Below are positions 43,119-52,268 of a DNA stretch of 64,000 nucleotides, piece after piece. The notes beneath the pieces are model-generated. The model ran no database searches and was not told where the DNA came from. It worked only from the letters and a program-made list of their open reading frames with translations. Numbering within the stretch: the stretch's first letter is position 1; each line of letters starts with the position of its first letter. The translations under genes and the position numbers were made by a program. The DNA comes from Kosakonia sp. H02 (GTDB lineage Bacteria; Pseudomonadota; Gammaproteobacteria; Enterobacterales; Enterobacteriaceae), in assembly GCA_030704225.1 (NCBI GenBank), contig CP131915.1, positions 2,604,001-2,668,000 of the forward strand, given 5' to 3'.

Positions 43119-44633
43119 TTATTCCACCGCCATCAAACGACGGTATTCATCCCATGAATATAAATCCGTCATCCCGCTAATATAGTCCTGAATTAATCGA
43201 CAACGGTGATAATACTCCAGCACCGGGTACTCTGCCGCGTCGGGCGATAATTTACTGACCGCTTCGACATAGGCCAGCCGGTGGCGCGTCGACAGTTTCT
43301 GAAACAGGCGCGATTCAATTGGAAGACGTCGCAGCCGCTCTTTTTCCACCAGCTCGGTAAAATCCGCCAGCGTTAATTGCAACAACGGGCGGTAAATGTC
43401 CAGCAACCCGCTGATAACGCGATAGCCCTGTAATTCCAGTTGCTCAACGTCGGGGTGGCTGAACACCTCTTTTATGGCGACGTTTTTATATAATTCAAGG
43501 AGCTGGCTAAAGCTGCTGTCATCTTCCAGCAGCGCATGGTTGAATTCGCCGTTGAAAATCTGCGGCAGATTATCGATAAAGCGTTGTGCCGCGTAGGGCA
43601 CCAGTTTATTCAGCGTATTGACGCGTAAATACATAAAGAACTGATCTTCAGCACTGCGGCTCATCGAATTAGCGCGCGATTTTTCCCACGCATTTTCGAC
43701 CACCTGCGCAAATAAAGACCCTTTTTCGTGCGCGCCCCAGGCATCGTAAAGATGCTGATAAAGTTGCTCTGCCGAGAAAATACGTTTTTCTACCGCATCT
43801 TCCAGATCGGCAACGCAATAAGAGATATCGTCCGCGGCTTCCATTATCCACGTCAATGGAAAGCGGCTATATGTACCGAGATTTAATTCTTTACGTAACC
43901 GTTCAACGTAGGCTTCTTCAGAAAAATAATAGCCCGGCTTTTTCATTAAATAATTGTGTGAAGCCGGCGGTTCGCCCACCCACCATGCCGGGCGCGTATA
44001 TTTTAAAATACAGCCGACCTGCGCCCAGGTGAGATTCATGCGCATTAAGGTGTGTACCATACGAATGCCCTGGGCATTGCCTTCAAAATGGCTTAAATCA
44101 TGACGCACCTTGCGGCGCAGCGCATTGAGGCTCTCTTCCCCTTCGCTCAGGCGTAAAGCAATCACCTCACACCGATCGTCAGAGAGCGGCTGGCTAACCG
44201 CATCATCCGGTGCCAGGCGCTGGCGAAACCAGTCGTTAATCGCCGCTTCGCCAAAGTGACCGAACGGCGGGTTACCAATGTCGTGCATCAGGCAGGCCAT
44301 TTCGACAATGCTTTCAAACGGCCCGGTCAGTTCGTCCAGACCGTACGTTTCCAGCAGGCGCTGCTCTTTCAGGCGGCTTAAAATCTCTTTCGCGATATAA
44401 CGCCCAACTTGCTGAACCTCCAGAGAGTGCGTCAGGCGCGTGCGCACCGCAGCATTGCGCTCCAGTGGAAAGACCTGCGTTTTTTGCTGCAAACGTCGAA
44501 TGGCGGGGGAATTGATAATGCGTCCGCGATCGCTTTCGAAGATACGCAGGATTTCATGTTCGGTTTTCACGCCCTGCGGCGAGCGATAACGGCGATGCCA
44601 GTTTATCTTGTTGCGAAAGTCGATCTCGGCCAT
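43119..44633 (-). CDS. dgt: deoxyguanosinetriphosphate triphosphohydrolase
   Basis: Dgt hydrolyses dGTP to deoxyguanosine and tripolyphosphate, and affects dNTP balance. The 504-residue HD-domain hydrolase has the metal-binding LMHDIGNPPFGHFGE motif and an early His in RRLQQKTQVFPLERNAAVRTRLTHSLEV-type context. Length matches E. coli (505). It is divergent from mtnN and upstream of degP. Confidence 0.97.
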   Translation of the reverse strand: MAEIDFRNKINWHRRYRSPQGVKTEHEILRIFESDRGRIINSPAIRRLQQKTQVFPLERNAAVRTRLTHSLEVQQVGRYIAKEILSRLKEQRLLETYGLDELTGPFESIVEMACLMHDIGNPPFGHFGEAAINDWFRQRLAPDDAVSQPLSDDRCEVIALRLSEGEESLNALRRKVRHDLSHFEGNAQGIRMVHTLMRMNLTWAQVGCILKYTRPAWWVGEPPASHNYLMKKPGYYFSEEAYVERLRKELNLGTYSRFPLTWIMEAADDISYCVADLEDAVEKRIFSAEQLYQHLYDAWGAHEKGSLFAQVVENAWEKSRANSMSRSAEDQFFMYLRVNTLNKLVPYAAQRFIDNLPQIFNGEFNHALLEDDSSFSQLLELYKNVAIKEVFSHPDVEQLELQGYRVISGLLDIYRPLLQLTLADFTELVEKERLRRLPIESRLFQKLSTRHRLAYVEAVSKLSPDAAEYPVLEYYHRCRLIQDYISGMTDLYSWDEYRRLMAVE

Positions 44634-44739
44634 TTCCTCTCCTGTGCACAGCCTCGCGGGATATCATGCAATTGTGTATGCCATGATAGACTATGCCCTG
44701 TAAACGTAATCCTGTCTTATCACATTAGCGAGTATCTCC

Positions 44740-45438
44740 ATGAAAATTGGCATTATTGGTGCAATGGAAGAAGAAGTTACGCTGCTGCGTGACAAAATCG
44801 AGAACCGTCAGACCTTCAATATTGGCGGGAGCGAAATCTACACCGGTACGCTGAATGGTACAGAGGTTGCGCTGCTGAAATCAGGCATTGGTAAAGTTGC
44901 CGCCGCCATGGGCGCGACCTTGCTGCTGGAACATTGCAAACCGGATGCGATTATCAACACCGGCTCTGCGGGCGGCCTGGCGCCGACGCTGAAAGTGGGT
45001 GATATTGTGGTTTCCGACGAAGCGCGTTATCACGATGCCGACGTCACGGCGTTTGGTTATGAATATGGTCAGTTGCCGGGCTGCCCGGCCGGTTTTAAAG
45101 CTGACGGGAAGTTAGTGGCGGCGGCAGAAGCCTGTATCGGTGAACTGAAATTAAATGCCGTGCGCGGATTGATCGTCAGCGGTGATGCGTTTATTAACGG
45201 TTCTGTGAGCCTGGCGAAAATTCGTCACAACTTCCCGCAGGCGATTGCCGTTGAAATGGAAGCCACTGCGATTGCTCACGTCTGCCATAACTTTGGCGTA
45301 CCATTTGTTGTCGTTCGCGCTATTTCCGATGTGGCGGATCAGCAATCTCACCTGAGCTTTGATGAGTTCCTGGTGGTGGCGGCAAAACAGTCCAGCCTGA
45401 TGGTTGAAACCCTGGTGCAGAAACTGGCGCGTGGCTAA
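44740..45438 (+). CDS. mtnN: 5'-methylthioadenosine/S-adenosylhomocysteine nucleosidase
   Basis: MtnN (Pfs) cleaves methylthioadenosine and S-adenosylhomocysteine, recycling methionine and adenine and producing the precursor of autoinducer-2. The 232-residue product has the catalytic Glu12 in GAMEEEV, VEMEATAIAHV, and the Asp in AISDVADQQS. Its last 8 bases overlap the btuF start. Confidence 0.98.
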   Translation: MKIGIIGAMEEEVTLLRDKIENRQTFNIGGSEIYTGTLNGTEVALLKSGIGKVAAAMGATLLLEHCKPDAIINTGSAGGLAPTLKVGDIVVSDEARYHDADVTAFGYEYGQLPGCPAGFKADGKLVAAAEACIGELKLNAVRGLIVSGDAFINGSVSLAKIRHNFPQAIAVEMEATAIAHVCHNFGVPFVVVRAISDVADQQSHLSFDEFLVVAAKQSSLMVETLVQKLARG

Positions 45439-46231
45439 TCGTCTCTTCAGGGCGTTTATCGCCCTGCTTATTTTTCTGCCGGCGTGGATCTTCGCCGCGC
45501 CGCGCGTGATTTCACTCTCTCCGGCCAATACCGAACTGGCGTTCGCCGCCGGGATCACCCCCGTTGGCGTCAGCAGCTATTCTGATTATCCGCCTGAAGC
45601 GGCGCGTATTGAGCAAGTTGCCAGTTGGCAAGGCATGAATCTCGAACGCATTGTCGCGCTCAAGCCCGATCTGGTGCTGGCCTGGCGCGGTGGCAATACC
45701 GAACGCCAGGTGAATCAACTAAAGCAGTTTGGTATCACCGTAATGTGGATTGATTCGATTACCATCGAACAAGTGGCGGATACGCTGCGTAAGCTGGCGG
45801 CTTTCAGCCCGCATCCACAGCAGGCTGAACGGGCGGCGCAGCAGTTGCTGGCTCAGTACCACGAACTGAAATCCCGTTACGCCAGCCAACCGAAAAAACG
45901 CGTGTTTATGCAATTTGGCGCACAACCCCTGTTTACCAGCGGGAAAGGTTCGATTCAGAACCAGGTGCTGGAGCTGTGCGGGGGCGAAAATATCTTTGCC
46001 GCCAGCCGCGTGCCGTGGCCGCAGGTCAGCCGTGAACAAGTGCTGGCGCGTCAACCGCAGGCGATTGTTTTCGCGGGCGAGACAAACGCGATCCCGAAAA
46101 TCCAGCAATACTGGCGTAATCAGCTTGATGTACCGATTATTTCTCTGCACGGCGACTGGTTTGAACGGGCAAGCCCGCGTATTATCCTCGCCGCTCAACA
46201 ACTCTGCTCTGCCCTTGCGCAGGTGAAATAA
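45431..46231 (+). CDS. btuF: vitamin B12-binding periplasmic protein
   Basis: BtuF binds cobalamin in the periplasm and delivers it to BtuCD. The 266-residue precursor begins at GTG 45431 (VANRLFRAFIALLIFLPAW), inside the end of mtnN, and has a signal peptide cleaved after FAA. The mature part is a class III solute-binding protein with SPANTELAFAAG and WQGMNLERIVALKPDLVLAW. An in-frame ATG 27 bases upstream is less likely because E. coli also uses the overlapping GTG. The 8-base overlap suggests translational coupling. Confidence 0.96.
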   Translation: MANRLFRAFIALLIFLPAWIFAAPRVISLSPANTELAFAAGITPVGVSSYSDYPPEAARIEQVASWQGMNLERIVALKPDLVLAWRGGNTERQVNQLKQFGITVMWIDSITIEQVADTLRKLAAFSPHPQQAERAAQQLLAQYHELKSRYASQPKKRVFMQFGAQPLFTSGKGSIQNQVLELCGGENIFAASRVPWPQVSREQVLARQPQAIVFAGETNAIPKIQQYWRNQLDVPIISLHGDWFERASPRIILAAQQLCSALAQVK

Positions 46232-46245
46232 CCGGGGAATTAACC

Positions 46246-46869
46246 ATGCTGGTCTACTGGCTGGATATTATCGGCACCGCTGTTTTCGCTATCTCAGGCG
46301 TTCTGCTTGCCGGAAAATTGCGGATGGATCCGTTCGGCGTGCTGGTGCTGGGTGTGGTGACGGCGGTCGGTGGCGGCACAATCCGCGATATGGCGCTGGC
46401 GCACGGGCCGGTTTTCTGGGTGAAAGATCCCACCGACCTGGTGGTCGCCATGGTGACCTGCATGTTGACTATCATGCTGGTGCGCCAGCCGCGTCGTCTG
46501 CCGAAATGGGTGCTGCCGGTGCTGGATGCCGTCGGCCTGGCGGTGTTTGTCGGTATTGGCGTGAATAAAGCGTTTATTGCTGAAACCGGCCCGCTGGTCG
46601 CCATTTGCATGGGGGTGGTAACTGGCGTGGGCGGCGGGATCATACGCGATGTGCTGGCGCGTGAAATCCCGATGATCCTGCGCACCGAAATTTACGCCAC
46701 GGCCTGTATTGCGGGTGGGATCGTACATGCAACGGCATTCTACTTCTTTGCCGTACCGCTGGAGACAGCCAGTATGTTGGGAATGGGGGTTACGCTGGTG
46801 ATTCGCCTGGCGGCGATCCGCTGGCATTTAAAGCTGCCGACGTTTGCACTGGATGACTCGGGGCGTTGA
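46246..46869 (+). CDS. yadS: TRIC-type inner-membrane protein YadS
   Basis: A 207-residue inner-membrane protein of the UPF0126/TRIC cation-channel family. Two internal repeats of about three membrane segments each carry matching glycine motifs (GGGTIRDMAL and GGGIIRDVLAR), the hallmark of bacterial TRIC channels. The physiological ion is not certain. It is 14 bases downstream of btuF and probably in its operon. Convergent with erpA. Confidence 0.93.
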   Translation: MLVYWLDIIGTAVFAISGVLLAGKLRMDPFGVLVLGVVTAVGGGTIRDMALAHGPVFWVKDPTDLVVAMVTCMLTIMLVRQPRRLPKWVLPVLDAVGLAVFVGIGVNKAFIAETGPLVAICMGVVTGVGGGIIRDVLAREIPMILRTEIYATACIAGGIVHATAFYFFAVPLETASMLGMGVTLVIRLAAIRWHLKLPTFALDDSGR

Positions 46870-46882
46870 AGATGTTTTGTCA

Positions 46883-46908
46883 GCCCGGTAAGCAGAGCGC
46901 CACCGGGC
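46883..46908. repeat. single REP unit between yadS and erpA
   Basis: GCCCGGTAAGCAGAGCGCCACCGGGC is an imperfect palindrome with 7-bp outer arms (46883-46889 with 46902-46908), typical of enterobacterial REP units. It fills the short gap between the convergent genes yadS and erpA. Confidence 0.75.
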
Positions 46909-46920
46909 GTAAAACCGTGA

Positions 46921-47265
46921 TCAGATGCTGAACGAGGAACCGCAGCCGCAGGTACTGGTTGCATTCGGGTTAGTCACCACAAAGCGGGAACCTTCCAGAC
47001 CTTCGGTATAATCCACCGAACCGCCCACCAGATATTGCAGGCTCATCGGGTCAACCACCAGGCCAACGCCCTGTTTCTCAATGGTCATATCACCATCGTT
47101 GATCTGGTCATCAAAGGTAAAACCATACTGGAAGCCGCTGCAACCACCACCGGTGATGTAAACACGCAGTTTCAGATTCGGGTTCTCTTCGTCCGCGATC
47201 AGGCTTTTTACTTTATTGGCTGCTGCGTCGGTAAATTGCAGCGGCAGCGCTACGTCATCACTCAT
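46921..47265 (-). CDS. erpA: iron-sulfur cluster insertion protein ErpA
   Basis: ErpA is an A-type carrier that delivers Fe-S clusters to targets such as IspG and IspH of the MEP pathway, the pathway started by Dxr encoded here. The 114-residue protein has the three cluster ligands Cys42 (GGGCSGFQY), Cys106 and Cys108 (STCGCGSSF). ATG 47265 (MSDDVALPLQF) gives the E. coli length; an in-frame ATG 33 bases upstream is not conserved. Confidence 0.98.
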   Translation of the reverse strand: MSDDVALPLQFTDAAANKVKSLIADEENPNLKLRVYITGGGCSGFQYGFTFDDQINDGDMTIEKQGVGLVVDPMSLQYLVGGSVDYTEGLEGSRFVVTNPNATSTCGCGSSFSI

Positions 47266-47346
47266 GTCTTGCTCCCATTGATACTTCGATCTGGGCAAAT
47301 ATTAACCCGATCATTGCGGCTATTATCCAATACGGTATTAAATCGT

Positions 47347-48753
47347 TCAAGTATTCTCCCGCCGCTGCTCACTGTCACTGGCCGCTTCCTGCCTGGCAAG
47401 CGTTCGTGCCAGGATGGCGGAATAGAGCGGTTTGCCGCCCAAAAACTGCGCTAACAGTGTCGCACCAAGACAGGTAATGATCATTGGCAAAATAAGCTGA
47501 TAATTGTCAGTCATTTCCAAAACTAGCACAATTCCGGTCAAAGGTGCGCGCAGCGAAGCCGCCAGCAAGGCACCCATTCCGGCGATGGCAAAGGTCGCGG
47601 CATCAAGCGGGTAATGGGGAAAAATCGCCACGCTCGCGGAACCAAACGCCATGCCCAGCACCGTACCTAACGACAGCATCGGCGCGAAAATCCCGCCCGG
47701 CGCGCCGGAACTGAAGCAAAGTAATGTCATCGCCACGCGGATAAGAAAAATAAACAGCAGTACACCAACGGTGTAATTCCCGCCAGATGCGATGGGGATC
47801 AGCGCAAAACCGCCGCCGGAGAGCGCCGGAGCCATCAAACCCAGTACGCCGCAGGTCCCGCCAATCAACCCGCCGATCAGCACCCATTTTCCGGTATGCC
47901 CGCCGTGCAGACGCTGAAACAGATCCTGCGTACGCAATACCAGCGCATTAAATAACGGCCCGATACAGCCAAACACCATGCCCAACAGCAGATAGAGCCA
48001 CAGCGTGTTGACGGGCGCATTACTCAGTTTGCCCACATCGATAACCGCCGCTTCACCATTAAACAGGCGAAAGACAATGCTCGACATAATCACGCCGGTG
48101 AAGACCGCTTTAATGGAAATAAGATTGTAGTGAAATTGCGAGCGCATCTCTTCAATGATGAACAGAATGCCTGCCAGCGGCGCGTTAAAGGCCGCAGAAA
48201 GTCCCGCAGCCGCGCCGGTTGCCAGCAACGTATGGCGCGCTTCGCCGCTGCGCAGGCGGAAAAGATCGCCGACCATCCGCCCGACATTGCCGCCAATCTG
48301 CACCGTTGGCCCTTCCCGCCCGAGCACCATGCCAGCACCCAGCGTGCCCATACCGCCGAAAAATTTAACCGGTAATACGCGCCACCAGCGCACCGGGCGC
48401 AACTCTTCCAGCGCGCCTTCAATTTCCGGGATGCCAGAACCCCCCGCTTCCGGCGCGAATCGCCGCACCAGAAAATAGCCAATCATCGCCAGCAAAGCTG
48501 AACCCAAAAAGGCCAGCGGCCAGACAATCGCGCTATTCGCCACCTGCGCCAGCGCACCGATGCGCATGTTTAAAACGGTATTGACCGCCTTTTCAAAGGC
48601 GACACCCACAAGGCCCGTGAGCGTGCCAACCACGGCAGCCACCACAAGGATTACCAGCGGTGTTTTATCGCGTTGCAGCATCTGGCGCAGAATATTTCTG
48701 CGTCGTCGCCGCTCAACCTGTTGCTGTTCAAATGAAGGAGTTTTATCGGACAT
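47347..48753 (-). CDS. clcA: H+/Cl- exchange transporter ClcA
   Basis: ClcA exchanges two chloride ions for one proton and supports extreme acid resistance. The 468-residue inner-membrane protein has the three selectivity motifs GSGIPEIEG, GREGPTVQ (with the gating Glu) and GGIFAPML. It also has the inner proton-transfer Glu in FIIEEMRSQ and the pore Tyr in GKPLYSAIL. ATG 48753 (MSDKTPSFEQQQ) is chosen over one 84 bases upstream. The long charged N terminus (RRRRRNILRQML) is cytoplasmic. Divergent from hemL. Confidence 0.96.
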   Translation of the reverse strand: MSDKTPSFEQQQVERRRRRNILRQMLQRDKTPLVILVVAAVVGTLTGLVGVAFEKAVNTVLNMRIGALAQVANSAIVWPLAFLGSALLAMIGYFLVRRFAPEAGGSGIPEIEGALEELRPVRWWRVLPVKFFGGMGTLGAGMVLGREGPTVQIGGNVGRMVGDLFRLRSGEARHTLLATGAAAGLSAAFNAPLAGILFIIEEMRSQFHYNLISIKAVFTGVIMSSIVFRLFNGEAAVIDVGKLSNAPVNTLWLYLLLGMVFGCIGPLFNALVLRTQDLFQRLHGGHTGKWVLIGGLIGGTCGVLGLMAPALSGGGFALIPIASGGNYTVGVLLFIFLIRVAMTLLCFSSGAPGGIFAPMLSLGTVLGMAFGSASVAIFPHYPLDAATFAIAGMGALLAASLRAPLTGIVLVLEMTDNYQLILPMIITCLGATLLAQFLGGKPLYSAILARTLARQEAASDSEQRRENT

Positions 48754-48899
48754 GGTTTTCGATACGTCATACAAAGGGAGTATTGTAGCCAGCCATCGCC
48801 GCTGCGTCGCGGGGAAATTCCCGGGCAAAACTTTCATAACATTCCCCTAATCACATAGAATGACCGGCAACGTTTTTTCCACGAACCAGGAATGAAAGC

Positions 48900-50180
48900 A
48901 TGAGTAAGTCTGAAAACCTCTATAACGCAGCGCGCCAGCTTATCCCGGGCGGTGTCAATTCACCGGTACGCGCCTTCACCGGCGTTGGCGGTACGCCGCT
49001 GTTTATCGAGCGTGCTGACGGTGCTTATTTATACGATGCCGACGGCAAAGCCTATATCGATTATGTCGGCTCCTGGGGGCCAATGGTGCTGGGCCACAAC
49101 CACCCGGCCATTCGTAATGCGGTGATTGAAGCCGCCAGCCGCGGCCTGAGCTTTGGCGCACCGACCGAAATGGAAGTCAAAATGGCGCAACTGGTGACCG
49201 AGCTGGTGCCGACCATGGATATGGTTCGCATGGTGAACTCCGGTACCGAAGCAACCATGAGCGCCATCCGCCTGGCGCGCGGTTTCACCGGCCGCGACAA
49301 AATCATTAAATTTGAAGGCTGCTACCACGGCCACGCCGACTGCCTGCTGGTGAAAGCCGGTTCCGGCGCGTTGACCTTAGGCCAGCCGAACTCACCCGGC
49401 GTACCGGCAGATTTCGCTAAACACACCCTGACCTGCACCTATAACGATCTCGACTCCGTGCGCACGGCGTTTGAGCAGTTCCCGCAGGATATCGCCTGTA
49501 TCATCGTTGAACCGGTCGCGGGCAACATGAACTGTGTGCCGCCGCTGCCAGAGTTCCTGCCGGGCCTGCGTGCCCTGTGCGATGAGTTTGGCGCGCTGCT
49601 GATTATTGATGAAGTGATGACCGGTTTTCGCGTCGCGCTCGCGGGGGCGCAGGCTTATTACGATGTGGTGCCGGATCTCACCTGTCTGGGCAAAATCATC
49701 GGCGGCGGGATGCCGGTGGGTGCATTCGGCGGTCGTCGCGATGTGATGGAGGCGCTGGCGCCGACCGGGCCGGTTTACCAGGCGGGAACACTCTCCGGTA
49801 ATCCGATTGCGATGGCGGCGGGCTACGCCTGTTTAACGGAAGTCGCGCAGCCGGGCATCCATTCGACGCTGAACGAGCTGACCACGCAGCTGGCGAATGG
49901 CCTGCTGGACGCTGCGCAACAAAACGGTATTGGGCTGGTGGTCAACCACGTTGGCGGCATGTTTGGCCTGTTCTTTACGGATGCACAGAGCGTGACCTGC
50001 TATCAGGACGTGGTGAAGTGTGATGTGGAACGCTTTAAGCGTTTCTTCCACCTGATGCTGGAAGAAGGCGTTTACCTTGCGCCGTCAGCGTTTGAAGCGG
50101 GCTTTATGTCCGTGGCGCACAGCACCGATGATATCGACAAGACCATCGATGCCGCTAAGCGCGTGTTCGCGAAGTTGTAA
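48900..50180 (+). CDS. hemL: glutamate-1-semialdehyde 2,1-aminomutase
   Basis: HemL converts glutamate-1-semialdehyde to 5-aminolevulinate, the tetrapyrrole precursor for haem and sirohaem. The 426-residue PLP aminotransferase-fold enzyme has the N-terminal PGGVNSPVRAF, the LIIDEVMTGFRVA cofactor site and the Schiff-base Lys in LGKIIGGGMPVGAFGG. Length equals E. coli. AGGAATGAAAGC precedes the ATG. Convergent with the fhu operon across a BIME. Confidence 0.98.
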   Translation: MSKSENLYNAARQLIPGGVNSPVRAFTGVGGTPLFIERADGAYLYDADGKAYIDYVGSWGPMVLGHNHPAIRNAVIEAASRGLSFGAPTEMEVKMAQLVTELVPTMDMVRMVNSGTEATMSAIRLARGFTGRDKIIKFEGCYHGHADCLLVKAGSGALTLGQPNSPGVPADFAKHTLTCTYNDLDSVRTAFEQFPQDIACIIVEPVAGNMNCVPPLPEFLPGLRALCDEFGALLIIDEVMTGFRVALAGAQAYYDVVPDLTCLGKIIGGGMPVGAFGGRRDVMEALAPTGPVYQAGTLSGNPIAMAAGYACLTEVAQPGIHSTLNELTTQLANGLLDAAQQNGIGLVVNHVGGMFGLFFTDAQSVTCYQDVVKCDVERFKRFFHLMLEEGVYLAPSAFEAGFMSVAHSTDDIDKTIDAAKRVFAKL

Positions 50181-50198
50181 GGGTTTTGCCGAAATACT

Positions 50199-50265
50199 GT
50201 AGGCCCGGTAAGCGCTAGCGCCACCGGGCAACTCGCCGGATGGCACTGCGTTTATCCGGCCTACA
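50199..50265. repeat. BIME (two REP units) between hemL and fhuB
   Basis: Two palindromic REP units, 50203-50229 (GCCCGGTAAGCGCTAGCGCC then ACCGGGC) and 50235-50260 (GCCGGATGGCACTGCG then TTTATCCGGC), are enclosed by TGTAGGC and GCCTACA. This is a typical enterobacterial interspersed mosaic element between convergent genes. Confidence 0.85.
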
Positions 50266-50285
50266 ATTCGCCACCCGGCATTTTC

Positions 50286-52268
50286 TTATCGGCTCTGCTT
50301 ACGCAACAGATAGATAAAATACGGCGCGCCGATAAAGGTCGACAGCAACCCCGCCGGGATCTGGAACGGAAACAGCAGCATCCGACCGCACCAGTCGGCG
50401 AACACCAGCAGCACTCCTCCCACCAGCGCCGACATCACCATATGCGGCATCGTTCGACGAAACCCCATCATACGGGCGATATGCGGTGCCATCAGGCCGA
50501 CAAAACTCAGCGGGCCGATAGTCATGGTCGCCGTCGCCGTTAGCGCGGCTGCTAACAGCAGCAGGACGATGCGCGACGGCGTTAAGGCCATCCCCACCGA
50601 ACGGGAGGTTTCCCCCCCGAGCGGCAGGATCATCAGCCAGCGGCGACACAGCGGCGTCAGCGCCAGCAGGATAACCATCATCACACTGCCGAGCAGCACT
50701 TGCTCGCCAGAGACGTTATAGGTACTGCCGGAGATCCACGTCAGGATCTCTGCCATTCTGGGATCGCCGCTCGCCTGCAACATCATCAACAGCATGGTAA
50801 ACGCCGTGCTTAGCGCCATCCCCGCCAGCAGCATCCGGTGCGGCGAAAACCCGCCGCGCCCGGCGGCGAGCATGATTATCAGCAACGTTGCCGCTGCGCC
50901 GAGACTCCCGGCGGGCATCAGCCAGCCGAAGGCATTGCCCGGCACGAAGAACAGCATCAGAACCACACCAAACGCGGCACCAGAGCTAATCCCCAACACT
51001 TCCGGGCTGGCCATCGGGTTGCCGGTGAGGCGCTGAATAATACAGCCCGCCACCGCCAGCATCACCCCGGCGGTCAGGGCGGCAATAATGCGCGGCCAGC
51101 GCCACGGCATTAACTCCTCAAGCAGCGTACCGCTGGCCCAGTGCCAGCCTTGCGCATCGCGCCCAAAGCTCAGCGCCACCCACATCGCCAGCAGCAGTAA
51201 CACCAAACCGCCCAGCGCAAACCCCTGCACGTGATGGCGCTCCGGGGAAACCTTGTCCCCGGCGTCCATCGCTGGCGCGCTCATACTGCGCAGACGCGGC
51301 AACAGCCACAGCAGCAGCGGCGCACCAATCAGCGCGGTGATCGACCCGGTGGACACTTCCATCCACACGCGCGTCAGCCACCAGATAACCTGATCGGAAA
51401 GCCAGAGGATCAACGCGCCAATCAGCGGAGCGAGGATCAGACGCGCCAGCAGGCGACGCGCACCGAGCATTTTCGCCAGCAGCGGCGCGAACAGGCCGAT
51501 AAAACCAATAATGCCCACGGCGTTAACCAGTAACGCGCTCAGGGCGATCGCCAACGCCAGCGCCGCCAGCCGCGCCATCGACAACGCCAGCCCAAGATTG
51601 CGGGCAACGCCATCATCCAGCCCCATTAATGTCAGCGGGCGCAACAGCAAAAGCGTTAATACCGCGCCGCCGAGCAGTTGCGGCCACAAACGCTGAGCGA
51701 TGCTCCAGTCGGTCTGCGTCAGCGTCCCGGTGCTCCACAAAAACATGCTTTGCAGCTGATCGTGGTGGAACAGCACCAGTAATTGATTGACCGCGCCGCA
51801 ATAGAGGCTGACCACCAGCCCCGCGAGGATCAGCGTCACTGGCGATAAACGCTTACCCCAGGCGACGCCAAACACCAGCGCGCCGACGGCGCAGGCTCCG
51901 ATCAACGCCGCAAACTGCGAAGCCATCACGCCAGGAATAGCCCACAGCGTGGTGATGGTGACGCCCAGTTGCGCCCCGGTCGACACACCCAAAGTCGTGG
52001 GTTCCGCCAGCGGGTTACGCAGCACCTGCTGGAACAGCACACCGACCAGGCCAAGCCCGGCGCCGACCAGCAGCGATACCGACAACCGTGGCAGCAGGCT
52101 GTAGTGAAACAGCATCTGATTGATGAGATCGATGTCCGGCGCACGCAGCGCCTGTCCCCACTGCCCGCGCGGCAAGGCGACATTCAGATTGAACCAGGTT
52201 AACCAGGTCGCGGCGATAAACAGCACCGCCAGCAGCAGCGCCGGGAAAAGGGAAATACGTCGGCTCAT
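50286..52268 (-). CDS. fhuB: ferric hydroxamate ABC transporter permease FhuB
   Basis: FhuB is the inner-membrane permease that imports ferrichrome and other hydroxamate siderophores with FhuC and FhuD. The 660-residue protein is a fused dimer: two BtuC-like halves of about 10 membrane segments each. Matching motifs are NPLAEPTTLGVSTGAQLG in the first half and NPMASPEVLGISSGAAFG in the second. ATG 52268 (MSRRISLFPALLLAVL) is chosen over an upstream ATG that gives a hydrophilic, unconserved extension overlapping fhuD. It overlaps fhuD by 4 bases. Confidence 0.97.
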   Translation of the reverse strand: MSRRISLFPALLLAVLFIAATWLTWFNLNVALPRGQWGQALRAPDIDLINQMLFHYSLLPRLSVSLLVGAGLGLVGVLFQQVLRNPLAEPTTLGVSTGAQLGVTITTLWAIPGVMASQFAALIGACAVGALVFGVAWGKRLSPVTLILAGLVVSLYCGAVNQLLVLFHHDQLQSMFLWSTGTLTQTDWSIAQRLWPQLLGGAVLTLLLLRPLTLMGLDDGVARNLGLALSMARLAALALAIALSALLVNAVGIIGFIGLFAPLLAKMLGARRLLARLILAPLIGALILWLSDQVIWWLTRVWMEVSTGSITALIGAPLLLWLLPRLRSMSAPAMDAGDKVSPERHHVQGFALGGLVLLLLAMWVALSFGRDAQGWHWASGTLLEELMPWRWPRIIAALTAGVMLAVAGCIIQRLTGNPMASPEVLGISSGAAFGVVLMLFFVPGNAFGWLMPAGSLGAAATLLIIMLAAGRGGFSPHRMLLAGMALSTAFTMLLMMLQASGDPRMAEILTWISGSTYNVSGEQVLLGSVMMVILLALTPLCRRWLMILPLGGETSRSVGMALTPSRIVLLLLAAALTATATMTIGPLSFVGLMAPHIARMMGFRRTMPHMVMSALVGGVLLVFADWCGRMLLFPFQIPAGLLSTFIGAPYFIYLLRKQSR

